64,000 bases of DNA from Patescibacteria group bacterium (GCA_028715505.1 JAQURS010000004.1:1-64000); one strand, 5' to 3'; counted from the first letter of the stretch, positions 45,318-53,921 are shown. Notes: generated by a model from the sequence alone, not told the origin. Numbers and translations: made by a program.

Positions 45318-45965
45318 ATGGAAGGTGCAGATAAAGCAGCAGGGTTTCTCTTCAAACATTGGAAGTTGGTTACAATTCTGGTGCTTCTGATTGGTGCTAC
45401 CCTGGCTTGGAGGCGTTGGTCCGCTGGCCTGATCGCCAAAGTTGACCTTTGGAATTTTGCAGCAAAGGAAGATCTGGCCGCTACGAAAAGTATTGCCGAA
45501 GCTAGGGAACGCGCTCAAGCTGAGCAGGCTAAAGCAGAAGTATCGGCTCGAGCTGAGGATGCCAGACGCTTCGAAAAAGAAATGCGCGAACGTAAACCCA
45601 ATGGATTCCTTGTCAGTGAGCGTTACTGGGTTTGTATCCGCAAAGTGGTTAACTGCGTGCCTAATCCCGGCTTCGTCGATCCGCGCCAGGCATTAAAATG
45701 CGAACCAGGCTATTCTGCTTCAGGTTCGGGGTTTGGTCCGCCTCGTTGCTCCGGTAGCGACATGACCCAAGCTATATTCGTGCTGCAAATGAGGTATGGC
45801 CCGGAGAAGCTCGAGGTTTCCCTGCAGGACTATTCGAAGTACGAAGTTGGATCCCAGGTCTTTCTGATGTGTAATGACAAAGGTTGCGACCAGAAAATAA
45901 TCGATCCACCGCTCGGACCTCCTGCTTCAGCTTCTGTTGCGGCCAGCTCTCAGCCAGCTCTGTAA
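45318..45965 (+). CDS. Signal-anchored protein with coiled coil, 215 aa
   Basis: A membrane segment near residues 15-35 (KLVTILVLLIGATLAWRRW) is followed by an Ala/Glu/Lys-rich coiled coil (about 45-95) and an exported domain with about six cysteines. The function is unknown. The ATG at 45318 has GGGAGG 7 nt upstream. An in-frame TTG at 45171, also with a ribosome site (AAAGGAG), would add 49 residues. Confidence 0.6.
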   Translation: MEGADKAAGFLFKHWKLVTILVLLIGATLAWRRWSAGLIAKVDLWNFAAKEDLAATKSIAEARERAQAEQAKAEVSARAEDARRFEKEMRERKPNGFLVSERYWVCIRKVVNCVPNPGFVDPRQALKCEPGYSASGSGFGPPRCSGSDMTQAIFVLQMRYGPEKLEVSLQDYSKYEVGSQVFLMCNDKGCDQKIIDPPLGPPASASVAASSQPAL

Positions 45966-45969
45966 TCTT

Positions 45970-45992
45970 CGTCCTCTCAAGGGCGTTTTTTT
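45970..45992. terminator. Terminator between convergent genes
   Basis: CGTCCT-CTCA-AGGGCG followed by seven T; it serves the rightward gene and overlaps the end of clpP. Confidence 0.65.
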
Positions 45993-46602
45993 ATTCCAGT
46001 ACCTTATCTATCAAACCGTAGGCTTTGGCAGTTTTGGGATCCATGAAATTGTCGCGTTCCGTGTCCTCTTCGATCTGCTTGAAAGGCTTGCCTGTGTGTT
46101 TGGCCAGGATGTGATTCAGTTGATCCTTCATCTTGAGTAACCTTTCGGCGCGGATTTTGATGTCGGTGGCCTGACCTTCGACGCCGCCTAATATCTGGTG
46201 GATCATGATCTCCGAATTGGGGAGGGCAAAACGTTTGCCTTTAGCCCCGCCAGCCAATAATACGGCGCCCATGGAAGCGGATAATCCAATACAAATCGTG
46301 GAGACATCGCAGGCAATGCTTTGCATGGTGTCGTAAATGGCCAAGCCGGCGTTAACCGAGCCGCCCGGGGAATTGATGTAAAGCTTGATATCCTTGGTCT
46401 TATCTTGGCTTTCCAAAAATAAAAGTTGGGCAATGGTGATATTGGCCACGTCGTCGTCGATGGGGGAGCCCAGGATCACGATCCTGTCCTTTAAAAGACG
46501 GGAGTAAATGTCGTACGCCCTTTCGCCATATTGGGATTTCTCTATGACAGTCGGCACCAAATACGAGCCGTTCATTTTTGATGTAATGGTGTATGGGTTC
46601 AT
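45991..46602 (-). CDS. clpP: ATP-dependent Clp protease proteolytic subunit, 203 aa
   Basis: The catalytic triad is in place: Ser110 (GLSASMGA), His135 (IMIHQ) and Asp184 (ERDNF). The oligomerisation region and length are standard. ClpP degrades proteins delivered by ClpX or ClpC, neither of which is in the window. The ATG lies 8 nt after the -10 box, so the mRNA is probably leaderless. A CIRCE operator overlaps the -35 box, which implies heat-shock control by HrcA. Confidence 0.97.
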   Translation of the reverse strand: MNPYTITSKMNGSYLVPTVIEKSQYGERAYDIYSRLLKDRIVILGSPIDDDVANITIAQLLFLESQDKTKDIKLYINSPGGSVNAGLAIYDTMQSIACDVSTICIGLSASMGAVLLAGGAKGKRFALPNSEIMIHQILGGVEGQATDIKIRAERLLKMKDQLNHILAKHTGKPFKQIEEDTERDNFMDPKTAKAYGLIDKVLE

Positions 46603-46610
46603 ATCAATTT

Positions 46611-46639
46611 AATATAGCCTAGCCTGATTTAGCAGTCAA
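46611..46639 (-). promoter_or_regulatory. clpP promoter
   Basis: Minus-strand TTGACT (46634-46639), 17-bp spacer, TATATT (46611-46616). Confidence 0.7.
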
Positions 46640-46655
46640 ATGTTGAGAGTGCTAA
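46629..46655. promoter_or_regulatory. CIRCE element (HrcA operator) upstream of clpP
   Basis: TTAGCAGTC-N9-GAGTGCTAA matches the CIRCE consensus TTAGCACTC-N9-GAGTGCTAA at 17 of 18 arm positions with the exact 9-nt spacer. It overlaps the -35 box of clpP. Confidence 0.85.
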
Positions 46656-47621
46656 TCAGATTATTTTAATGCCCGTCTCGGTTTCCACGATTTTGCCCGG
46701 CATATTGAAGCCCGAGGCGAGCCGATGCCCGCCGCCGCCCACGAGTTTGGCCACGCGCATGACGTCGGTCCGCACGGAGCGGAACGAGCCTTTGATCAGG
46801 TTCTCATCCGCTTGGCTAAGCACGAGGATGGTTTCGGCGCCTCCGCAAATGGCGTTTAGGAAATTGATCAGACCTTCGACGGCTCCGGCATCGGTTCCAG
46901 CCTTGGTCATGTCTTCCTGTTTTAAATACGTTACTGCCATGTTGTATTTTTCATTATGCTGCAAACGGGCCAGGGCCGTGCCCCAAAGATTCAGCGTCTG
47001 CGCGTCCTTGTTTTTGAACATGGCTTTAGCCACTTCGGAAGAACGCGCGCCAGCCGCCAAAAATTCAGCCGTCAACTCAACGCTGTGGGCTTCGGTCGCG
47101 GCATTCGTGAAGTAACTAGTGTCGTTCATGATGCCGACCATCAGGGAAGTAGCCAAGGCTGCATCAAGTTTTTGTCCATTGACTTTTAAGAAGTCGGCAA
47201 TGATCTCCGAAGTTGAACTGGCCGTGTCGTCCACCAGATTGAAATCGCCATATAAAGCATTGCCTTTGTGGTGGTCAATGTTGATGACGCGGGTTCCGGG
47301 CGGCAGGCGGTCCATGAATTTTTGGATGCCAGCGTAAATCGGATTGCCCGAGTCTAAAATTACCAATGCGTCAAAATTGTTATCAAAGATTTTGGGGTCG
47401 TTCGTAAGCTCGCTTACGTGGTCCAAAAAAGCAAAAGCCGGTTTGGGCAGGTCCAAACAAAAGAGAGTGACTTTTTTGCCTTTATTTTTTAACCAATGAA
47501 ACAAAGCCGTGCCAGCGCCCAACGTGTCGCCGTCCGGCCTTTGGTGGCAAACCAAAAGCAACCGGTCCAGGCCGGTCAGAAGATCGAATAATTTGACGTG
47601 CTTTTGGAAGTTGGCGGTCAT
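46656..47621 (-). CDS. DHH/DHHA1 phosphoesterase, NrnA-like, 321 aa
   Basis: The DHH motif set is present: HQRPDGDTLGAG, ILDSG, INIDHHKGN and, in the C-terminal DHHA1 domain, GGGGHRLASGF. The family includes oligoribonuclease/pAp phosphatase NrnA and cyclic-di-AMP hydrolases. The ATG at 47621 is chosen because a promoter TTGAAA-17-TAATCT (47632-47660) ends 10 nt before it; a TTG 39 nt upstream coincides with the -35 box. The stop is 1 bp from the CIRCE element. Confidence 0.88.
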   Translation of the reverse strand: MTANFQKHVKLFDLLTGLDRLLLVCHQRPDGDTLGAGTALFHWLKNKGKKVTLFCLDLPKPAFAFLDHVSELTNDPKIFDNNFDALVILDSGNPIYAGIQKFMDRLPPGTRVINIDHHKGNALYGDFNLVDDTASSTSEIIADFLKVNGQKLDAALATSLMVGIMNDTSYFTNAATEAHSVELTAEFLAAGARSSEVAKAMFKNKDAQTLNLWGTALARLQHNEKYNMAVTYLKQEDMTKAGTDAGAVEGLINFLNAICGGAETILVLSQADENLIKGSFRSVRTDVMRVAKLVGGGGHRLASGFNMPGKIVETETGIKII

Positions 47622-47631
47622 AGAACAAATC

Positions 47632-47660
47632 AGATTAGCCGATATTGAGATATCTTTCAA
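47632..47660 (-). promoter_or_regulatory. Promoter of the DHH phosphoesterase gene
   Basis: Minus-strand TTGAAA (47655-47660), 17-bp spacer, TAATCT (47632-47637). Confidence 0.5.
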
Positions 47661-47751
47661 CCCCCGTCCATTCTAGGATTGACGGGATCGCATTTCTATG
47701 CTTAACTGAGCTATCAGATTAAGGGAGATGAACCTTGAAAAGGAGGCCATT

Positions 47752-48240
47752 ATGAATGGCTCAACTGCCAACATCATCGTCGTACCCGATCTCTCGCCCG
47801 TCAAGCTCGTAGCTCAAGCCAAGAAGAAGGCCAGGCTGACCTACCTCAACCCCAACCTCAAGACCAGGAATTTCTGTGCATACCGGGTAGAGAAGGATGA
47901 GCCTGCGAGAGTTCTGGAAGTGCGTGGTAAGAAGTACGAAGTGCTGACCTGGAAGCCTGGCGAGTACGTCACGACCGAGCAGGTGAGGAATCACTTCAAG
48001 GTTTTGGAAGCGGACGGCAACACAGCTGCTTTCATTACCTGGATCTCTAAGGTTAGGCCTGTTGGTTTCCATACCTCCGTCCCAAGTGATGACGCCTTGC
48101 TCTTCTGCGATCCTGACGGCAGCTTCTACGCCCCGATTTTCAGCTGCGTCGAGACCTGCCGTCATCTGGACCTGCGCGACGTCGACAATGGTTGGGATGA
48201 CTACTGGGTGTTTGTGGCCTTCCGCGAGATTACTTCATAG
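47752..48240 (+). CDS. Hypothetical protein, 162 aa, tandem paralog 1
   Basis: Closely related to the next gene: both share IIVVPDL, a LAQA..KARLT.LNP.LKT.NFC.YRVEK segment, ARxLEVRGKKYEVL, GNTAAFI.WIS and SDDALLF. The ATG at 47752 has AAGGAGG 5 nt upstream. No family is known to me. The protein is soluble, with conserved aromatics, and five of its six cysteines are in the C-terminal part. A promoter TTGACG-17-TTAACT is possible at 47679-47707. Confidence 0.75.
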   Translation: MNGSTANIIVVPDLSPVKLVAQAKKKARLTYLNPNLKTRNFCAYRVEKDEPARVLEVRGKKYEVLTWKPGEYVTTEQVRNHFKVLEADGNTAAFITWISKVRPVGFHTSVPSDDALLFCDPDGSFYAPIFSCVETCRHLDLRDVDNGWDDYWVFVAFREITS

Positions 48241-48269
48241 CCCGCCAACGAACAGGAAAGGAGCTCACC

Positions 48270-48755
48270 ATGAGCGGCTCGACTGATATCATCGTCGTAC
48301 CCGATTTGCCGACCGTCGAGCTCTTAGCTCAGGCCGAGAAGAGGGCTAGGCTGACCCACCTCAACCCTGACCTCAAGACCTGGAACTTCTGTGAATACCG
48401 GGTCGAGAAGGGCGAGCCCGCGCGAATTTTGGAAGTCCGCGGCAAGAAGTATGAAGTGTTGCTCTGGAGATCTGGCTACTACGTCGTGACCGAGAATGTG
48501 AGGGACCACTTCAGGGCTTTGGGAGCGGACGGTAACACGGCAGCTTTCATCGCCTGGATCTCGGAGGCTGAACTTAGTGGTGGCATTTATGCTTCAATCC
48601 CGAGCGACGACGCCTTGCTCTTCCGCTTTCCTGACGGCTACCTCTGCGCCCCGACTTTCAGCTGCGACGGGGCCGACCGTCGGCTGTACCTGCGCTGCGT
48701 TGGGCATGTTTGGCTTTACGACTGTGCCTTCGTGGCCTTCCGCGAGATTCAATAA
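48270..48755 (+). CDS. Hypothetical protein, 161 aa, tandem paralog 2
   Basis: A paralog of the preceding gene with roughly 60% identity by eye over the first 110 residues and greater divergence in the C-terminal third (PTFSCDGADRRLYLRC). AAAGGAG precedes the ATG by 7 nt and the gap between the genes is 29 bp, so they form one operon ended by a strong terminator. The function is unknown. Confidence 0.75.
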   Translation: MSGSTDIIVVPDLPTVELLAQAEKRARLTHLNPDLKTWNFCEYRVEKGEPARILEVRGKKYEVLLWRSGYYVVTENVRDHFRALGADGNTAAFIAWISEAELSGGIYASIPSDDALLFRFPDGYLCAPTFSCDGADRRLYLRCVGHVWLYDCAFVAFREIQ

Positions 48756-48763
48756 CTTCTGGA

Positions 48764-48810
48764 CGTCTCGTCTGCAACCCGCATAAGCGGGGCTCGCAGG
48801 CGAGGCGTTT
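48764..48810 (+). terminator. Terminator of the paralog operon
   Basis: CGTCTCGTCTGC (48764-48775) pairs with GCAGGCGAGGCG (48796-48807) over 12 bp with two wobbles, then TTTT. It ends just before the convergent rbfA gene. Confidence 0.8.
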
Positions 48811-48814
48811 TCAG

Positions 48815-49159
48815 TTACAGTTCCCCCTTTTCTTTAAGCTCATCAATATATCCTTCTATCTCAGAGGCGTTTTCCTCAGTGTGATCAAAGGCCCAATAGA
48901 TGTTGGGTAGATGCCTAAGCCGCAGGGACCGGGCCATTTCTTTTATAATGTCGTGTCGATAGGTCTCTAAAGATTGGAGGACGAGTTCTTCATTGGCTAT
49001 CGGAAGGACGCTCAAGATTACCTTGGCATTAGCCTGATCAGGGGCCATTTTGGCGTCCACGACGGTCACGAAGGTTCCAGGAGGGAACTCAACGGTTTTT
49101 TTGACGGTCTTAGCCATGGCTTCCAGGAAGTGTTGTTGCTTTTGCTCGGGTGAAGTCAT
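48815..49159 (-). CDS. rbfA: Ribosome-binding factor A, 114 aa
   Basis: The KH-like RbfA fold is recognisable: VTVVDAKMAPDQANAKVILSV, a central helix, and RHDIIKEMARSLRLRHLPNIYWAFD. RbfA helps mature the 30S subunit and is needed at low temperature. The start is preceded by TTGATT-16-TAAACT ending 10 nt before the ATG. It is divergent from smc. Confidence 0.9.
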   Translation of the reverse strand: MTSPEQKQQHFLEAMAKTVKKTVEFPPGTFVTVVDAKMAPDQANAKVILSVLPIANEELVLQSLETYRHDIIKEMARSLRLRHLPNIYWAFDHTEENASEIEGYIDELKEKGEL

Positions 49160-49263
49160 ATCGCGAAGCAGTTTAGCAGCTCCTTAGGATAAATCAAGGC
49201 CCAGTGAGCCGGTTTTTCCTCTTGCTTTGAGGCGTCCGAAGACGTAAACTACCCGCGTCTTTT

Positions 49264-51477
49264 ATGTATCTCAAGCGCCTTGAACTGCAAGGATTTAAGA
49301 CCTTTGCCCAGAAAACGGTTTTGCTTTTCGAACCGGACGCCGGCAACCGCCGCGGGTTGACGGCCGTGGTGGGCCCGAACGGTTCCGGCAAATCGAACGT
49401 GGCGGATTCCTTGCGTTGGGTGATGGGCGAACAGAGCCTTAGGTTGTTGCGCGCTAAAAAATCGGAAGACGTCATATTTTCCGGAACCGAGAAAAAGTCC
49501 AGGGCCGGTTATGCCGAAGTCAGCATGACTTTGGTGAACGATGACCATCAGGATTTGGAATTTTCGGAGATCGTGATCACGCGTCGCCTTTACCGCGACG
49601 GCCAGTCGGAATACGAAATCAACAAACAAGCGGCCAGGCTCGGGGACGTGGCCATGCTGCTCGCGCAATGCGGAATCGGGCAAAGGACTTATAGCGTGAT
49701 CGGCCAAGGCATGGTGGACGAAATACTTTCAGCTTCGCCTTCTGAACGCAAAGAATTTTTTGACGAGGCCGCCGGCTTGAAGCCCTTCCAACTTAAGCGC
49801 CAGGCCAGCTTGAACAAGTTGGACGGAGCCAGGGAAAATTTGAGGCAGACTGAAACATTGCTCCGCGAAATCGGGCCGCGCCTGACTTCGCTCGAGCGAC
49901 AGGTTAAGCGTTTGGAACAAAGGGAGAGTCTGGAGGTTGAGCTTAAAGAACTTGAAATCCAATATCACGGAGGCACGTGGAAACAGTTGCGCGCGGCCCT
50001 GCGAAATTCCAAATCAGCCCACGAAAAAGCCGAACAGCAAGCCAAGCGGGCCACGGAAGAGGCGGATAAGCTCGAATCCGAGCTGCATTCCATGGAAAAA
50101 GCCATCCCTCCGTCCGAGGGTTTCCGTGAGCTCAGGGCTTCCATCGATAAACTTTCCGAAGAGCGGGTCAAACTCCGCGAACGCCAGTTAAAACTTGAGT
50201 CCACCCGCGAGATCGCCAAAGCCCGCGCCGAAAAACCGTGGTCGCCTTTGCCGCTTTCAAAGATCATCAGCGAGATAGAGGATCTGCATAAGAAACAATT
50301 GGAGCTTTTGGAATTGCTCGAAAACGCCAAATCCGATCCGGTCAAAACTAAGAGGTTAGCCAATGAAATTCACGAGACGGTAGCCGACCTGCTCAACAAA
50401 TTGCAACGCCCCGCGCCTGAGCCGCAAAAGGCAACGGCCGAAGATCCGGCCGTGGCCAAAGAAGCCGAGGAGCTTTTGAAGGCCATGTCCGAGATCGACA
50501 AGAAGACGCGCGAGGCCCAGTTTGAATTGGAACAATGGAACAAAAAAGAAGATCAAAAACGATCACATATTTTTGACGTGCAGCGCGAGCTTTCCCATCG
50601 CAGGCAGGAAGCGCAGACGGCCGAGCGGCAAATGAGCGAAGCGGCCGTGGAATTGGCTCGCGTTGAGACAAGACGCGACGCCTTCTTGCAAGAGCTCAGG
50701 ACGCATCGGCCGGAGCAGGAGTCCGAACTCGAGACTTTGGCGGACAAGGCGACCATTAGTGAGGCTCCGGAATCGTTCACTCCCAGGCTGACCAAACTTC
50801 GCGCGCAACTTGAGTGGATCGGTGGCATTGATCCGGAGACTTTGAAGGAGCACCAGGAAACAAAAACCCGTTACGAAGAACTGAATAAGCAGACGCAGGA
50901 TTTGTCGCAGGCCATCTCCTCGCTCGAAATCATCATCAAAGAACTGGATCAGACGATTGCCGAACGCAGCGCGGCTTCTTTTAGGAATTTGAACGCCCAG
51001 TTCGAGATCTACTTTAAACGCTTATTCGGGGGAGGGGACGCCAAACTAGTAGAAGTCTTCCCGGAGCCTGAGTACAACGAGCAAGGGGAGCTTATCAAAG
51101 CAGTGGATGAAAACGCCGGACGGGTGGGTATCGATATTTTGGCCACACCACCAGGCAAACGCCTCAAAGCCATCGCTTTGCTTTCGGGAGGCGAGAAGGC
51201 TCTGGTTTCCATCGCCTTAATCTGCGCCATTATGGCCACCAATCCCTCGCCTTTCGTGGTTTTGGACGAAGTGGACGCGGCTTTGGACGAGGCAAACTCC
51301 GGTAAATTCGCCGAAATCGTGAGTGCCCTGGCGGATCGCACCCAATTCATCATTGTTACCCATAATCGGGCTACCATGTCGTCCGCCCACATCCTTTATG
51401 GGGTCACAATGGGGGTAGATGGGGTCTCTCAACTGCTCTCGGTTAAGCTCCAGGATGTGATTAAACAGGCCAAATAG
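49264..51477 (+). CDS. smc: Short SMC-family ATPase without a visible hinge, 737 aa
   Basis: The N-terminal half-ATPase has Walker A GPNGSGKSN (about 38-46) and the SMC-type QGMVDEILSASPSERKEFFDEAAG. The C-terminal half has the signature LSGGEKALVSIAL (from residue 640) and Walker B FVVLDEVDAALDE. Between them are about 430 residues of coiled coil interrupted by a Pro-rich segment (QRPAPEPQKA), with no recognisable hinge and no CxxC zinc hook. Canonical SMC is about 1,170 aa. It presumably organises the chromosome. Confidence 0.88.
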   Translation: MYLKRLELQGFKTFAQKTVLLFEPDAGNRRGLTAVVGPNGSGKSNVADSLRWVMGEQSLRLLRAKKSEDVIFSGTEKKSRAGYAEVSMTLVNDDHQDLEFSEIVITRRLYRDGQSEYEINKQAARLGDVAMLLAQCGIGQRTYSVIGQGMVDEILSASPSERKEFFDEAAGLKPFQLKRQASLNKLDGARENLRQTETLLREIGPRLTSLERQVKRLEQRESLEVELKELEIQYHGGTWKQLRAALRNSKSAHEKAEQQAKRATEEADKLESELHSMEKAIPPSEGFRELRASIDKLSEERVKLRERQLKLESTREIAKARAEKPWSPLPLSKIISEIEDLHKKQLELLELLENAKSDPVKTKRLANEIHETVADLLNKLQRPAPEPQKATAEDPAVAKEAEELLKAMSEIDKKTREAQFELEQWNKKEDQKRSHIFDVQRELSHRRQEAQTAERQMSEAAVELARVETRRDAFLQELRTHRPEQESELETLADKATISEAPESFTPRLTKLRAQLEWIGGIDPETLKEHQETKTRYEELNKQTQDLSQAISSLEIIIKELDQTIAERSAASFRNLNAQFEIYFKRLFGGGDAKLVEVFPEPEYNEQGELIKAVDENAGRVGIDILATPPGKRLKAIALLSGGEKALVSIALICAIMATNPSPFVVLDEVDAALDEANSGKFAEIVSALADRTQFIIVTHNRATMSSAHILYGVTMGVDGVSQLLSVKLQDVIKQAK

Positions 51478-51478
51478 A

Positions 51479-51498
51479 TTTTATCTAAAGTTAGCCAA
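51479..51498 (+). repeat. 20-nt motif shared with the rpoB upstream region
   Basis: TTTTATCTAAAGTTAGCCAA; see the near-identical copy at 32110-32129. Confidence 0.5.
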
Positions 51499-51508
51499 TT
51501 TACTGCCC

Positions 51509-51537
51509 TTGACGCTGGGTTTAGCGCATGCCATACT
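51509..51537 (+). promoter_or_regulatory. Upstream promoter of the candidate small RNA
   Basis: TTGACG (51509-51514), 17-bp spacer, CATACT (51532-51537). Confidence 0.5.
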
Positions 51538-51596
51538 TTAAATAGTTCCTTTAGGCGCCAAGCTGAAATTGGCGTGAATTTGTCATCTCCCTACCC

Positions 51597-51625
51597 TTGA
51601 CATAGGGCTAAGGATATGTTATAAA
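51597..51625 (+). promoter_or_regulatory. Main promoter of the candidate small RNA
   Basis: TTGACA (51597-51602), 17-bp spacer, TATAAA (51620-51625). Confidence 0.7.
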
Positions 51626-51631
51626 AAGCAA

Positions 51632-51821
51632 TCCTGGACGTTATAAGAGAGGCTAATTAGACAACCGCCAGAGGGTTCCAGCAATCTGCATCCACGACAA
51701 GCATGGAATCTTTTCATAGGATTCGGCTGGTCTTCGGACTCGCCACTTCCTACAAAAAGGTTTCTTGGGTGCGGATTGCTAGAGGTCTTTGACGGCCACC
51801 CGCGATAAGGCGGGTGTTTTT
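51632..51821 (+). ncRNA. Candidate small structured RNA, about 190 nt
   Basis: A strong promoter, a structured body and a terminator (CACCCGC/GCGGGTG then TTTTT, 51797-51821) bracket a region with no gene. AGCAATCTGCATCCA (51680-51694) pairs with TGGGTGCGGATTGCT (51766-51780) over 15 bp with two wobbles; the stem continues outward through CCG.CAGAGG/TCTTTG.CGG. The apical part has GAATC/GATTC and GGC..GTC-TTCG-GAC..GCC. Size and rod shape are like 6S RNA, but no conserved core was recognised; SRP and tmRNA motifs are absent. Confidence 0.6.
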
Positions 51822-51869
51822 ATTTACAGACTCGTTGTTTGCTTATATCATTACCCGTATTGAATTCCT

Positions 51870-52076
51870 ATGTTGAACGCTAAAATCGCCAAAATCGAAG
51901 GGGATAACATCACCCTTTCTGTACCAGACGGCCAGACTTGGGTTGTCCCGATCTCCGCTTTGGAAGGCAAGCCTGCCGAAGGCCTGTCAGTCGGAGTGAT
52001 TTTGGCCGTTCCAGGTTCGGAAGACGCGGCGCGTCAAAAATTAGCCAAAGATATTTTAAACGAGTTGATTCAGTAA
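51870..52076 (+). CDS. Hypothetical protein, 68 aa
   Basis: A short acidic protein (MLNAKIAKIEGDNITLSVPDG...) that looks like a small beta-barrel followed by a helix (AARQKLAKDILNELI). No family is recognised. It starts after CCT without a Shine-Dalgarno site and ends 7 bp before the VanW gene, so it is probably co-transcribed with it. Confidence 0.6.
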   Translation: MLNAKIAKIEGDNITLSVPDGQTWVVPISALEGKPAEGLSVGVILAVPGSEDAARQKLAKDILNELIQ

Positions 52077-52083
52077 TGAACTT

Positions 52084-53916
52084 ATGTCCTCCACCAAAGA
52101 AAAGAAAAAAATTGAAAAGACAGTGGTGAAATCAGCCTTCGGATGGCTGGGAGCCATAGTTGGCGTGTTGGTTTTAATTGCCGTTTTGGCCGGAGGCGGC
52201 GTGTATGCCTATACCCGGATCTATTCCAACCGGATTTATCCAGGGGTTAGGGTTCTGGGGGTGAGATTGGACGGACTGACCAAAGAAGAAGCTAGGAAAC
52301 AATTGGACAAAGCGGTCGACGCTTCGCTTGAAAAAGGTTTGACTTTCGCTTTAGACGGCCAGCAAACAAATATACAGATTTCCAGTAACAGTGATTTGCC
52401 GGATCTCGTCCGTTTCGATTTGAATGACGCGGTCGATAAGGCTTATCAAGTAGGGCGCCAAAACGCGGCCGTTAAAATAGTGCTCGAAATTTTGGCCGCC
52501 CGGATTCATCCAAAGTCCGTTCCGGTCAAGACGGAAATCGACGACGAAAGAATCAAGCAGGCGCTCGAAGTCCAGTACGCGGAGAACCTACCAGCCCCGG
52601 TCGACGCCACCTTTGCCATCGAAGCCAAACCCGGTACGGAGCCCAAGGTAAAAGTCATCGCCGACAAGAACGGCCAAGTTTTGGACATGGCCGGAGTCTT
52701 TGAAAAGCTTAGGCAGCAGGCTTCGATTTTGGCCTTTCAGCCAATCACGTTGCGCGTTCAAAAGATACCGGCCAAGAGGCACGCGGCCGATCTCCAGCCC
52801 TTGATCGACAAGGCCGAAGAAATGCTTCACCGTCCCTCGCTCGCCTTCACTTACGACAATAAAACTTACAAGATTTCGACCTCTACTCTGGCCGGCTGGA
52901 TCACGGCCGACGAGTCCGACAACGTGACTTTGGACAACATGGCTTTCGCTTCGAGTATCCGCATGTTGGCCAAGAACGTTGAAGTCGAAAGCAAGAACGG
53001 TAATTTGCAAACCAAAGACGGCAAGATTGTTTCTTTCACGGCTTCAACCGTGGGCCGCAAGATTAATATCGAAAAAACGCTGGCTCCGGTTTTGACTTCA
53101 TGGCCGCCATCTTCGACTTTCCCGTTGATCGTTGAAGAGGAGAGGGGAGAGATAACGGGCAGCGATTTGGAGCAATATGGAATCAAAGAGTTGATCGGCG
53201 TGGGCAAATCAAATTATGGGAATTCACCGCCCAACCGCATCAAAAACATCAAGAAAGCCGTTTACGAAAAAGTGAACGGCGTGTTGATCGCGCCCGGAGA
53301 AGAGTTCTCCATGCTAAAGACGTTGGGTGAAGTGGATGGGGCGCATGGTTGGTGGCCGGAGTTAGTTATAAAGGGCGATAAGACGACGCCCGAATTTGGC
53401 GGGGGATTGTGCCAAATTGGCACGACCATGTTCCGCGCCGCTGTAGATACGGGTTTGCCTGTAACTGAAAGGCGCAACCACTCGTACCGCGTCAGTTATT
53501 ATGAACCGGCCGGAACGGATGCCACGATTTACGAACCCTCGCCCGATTTTAAGTTCATGAACGACACCGGCAAGTACATCATCCTGAACGCTTACATACA
53601 AGGTACGCAAATCTTCTTTGAAATGTGGGGCACTAAGGATGGACGCCAAGTAAGCCAGACTAAACCCAGGATCTACAACATCGTGCCCGCGCCGCCCACC
53701 AAGCTGACTGAAACCGAAGAACTTGAACCCGGCAAAAAGAAGTGCACGGAGTCGGCCCACGCCGGCGCTGACGCGGAATTTTCAACGACGGTCGAGTACG
53801 CCGACGGTCGAAAACGCGAAGAAACCTTCTCGAGCCACTATCGTCCCTGGCAAGCGGTGTGCTTGATTGGCGTGCCCAAAGGCACTTTGGGATCAACGAC
53901 GAGTACCGCGCAGTAA
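52084..53916 (+). CDS. VanW-family protein with peptidoglycan-binding-type domains, 610 aa
   Basis: A membrane anchor (about 18-43) is followed by two YoaR/PG_binding_4-like domains (YPGVRVLGVRLDGLTKEEARKQL... and a second around residues 235-330) and the VanW domain (about 370-500: GEEFSMLKTLGEVDG, GGGLCQIGTTMFRAAVDTGLPVTERRNHS). A short Cys-containing C-terminal module ends the protein. It probably acts at the cell wall; the exact role of VanW is unknown. Confidence 0.88.
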   Translation: MSSTKEKKKIEKTVVKSAFGWLGAIVGVLVLIAVLAGGGVYAYTRIYSNRIYPGVRVLGVRLDGLTKEEARKQLDKAVDASLEKGLTFALDGQQTNIQISSNSDLPDLVRFDLNDAVDKAYQVGRQNAAVKIVLEILAARIHPKSVPVKTEIDDERIKQALEVQYAENLPAPVDATFAIEAKPGTEPKVKVIADKNGQVLDMAGVFEKLRQQASILAFQPITLRVQKIPAKRHAADLQPLIDKAEEMLHRPSLAFTYDNKTYKISTSTLAGWITADESDNVTLDNMAFASSIRMLAKNVEVESKNGNLQTKDGKIVSFTASTVGRKINIEKTLAPVLTSWPPSSTFPLIVEEERGEITGSDLEQYGIKELIGVGKSNYGNSPPNRIKNIKKAVYEKVNGVLIAPGEEFSMLKTLGEVDGAHGWWPELVIKGDKTTPEFGGGLCQIGTTMFRAAVDTGLPVTERRNHSYRVSYYEPAGTDATIYEPSPDFKFMNDTGKYIILNAYIQGTQIFFEMWGTKDGRQVSQTKPRIYNIVPAPPTKLTETEELEPGKKKCTESAHAGADAEFSTTVEYADGRKREETFSSHYRPWQAVCLIGVPKGTLGSTTSTAQ

Positions 53917-53921
53917 TGTGA

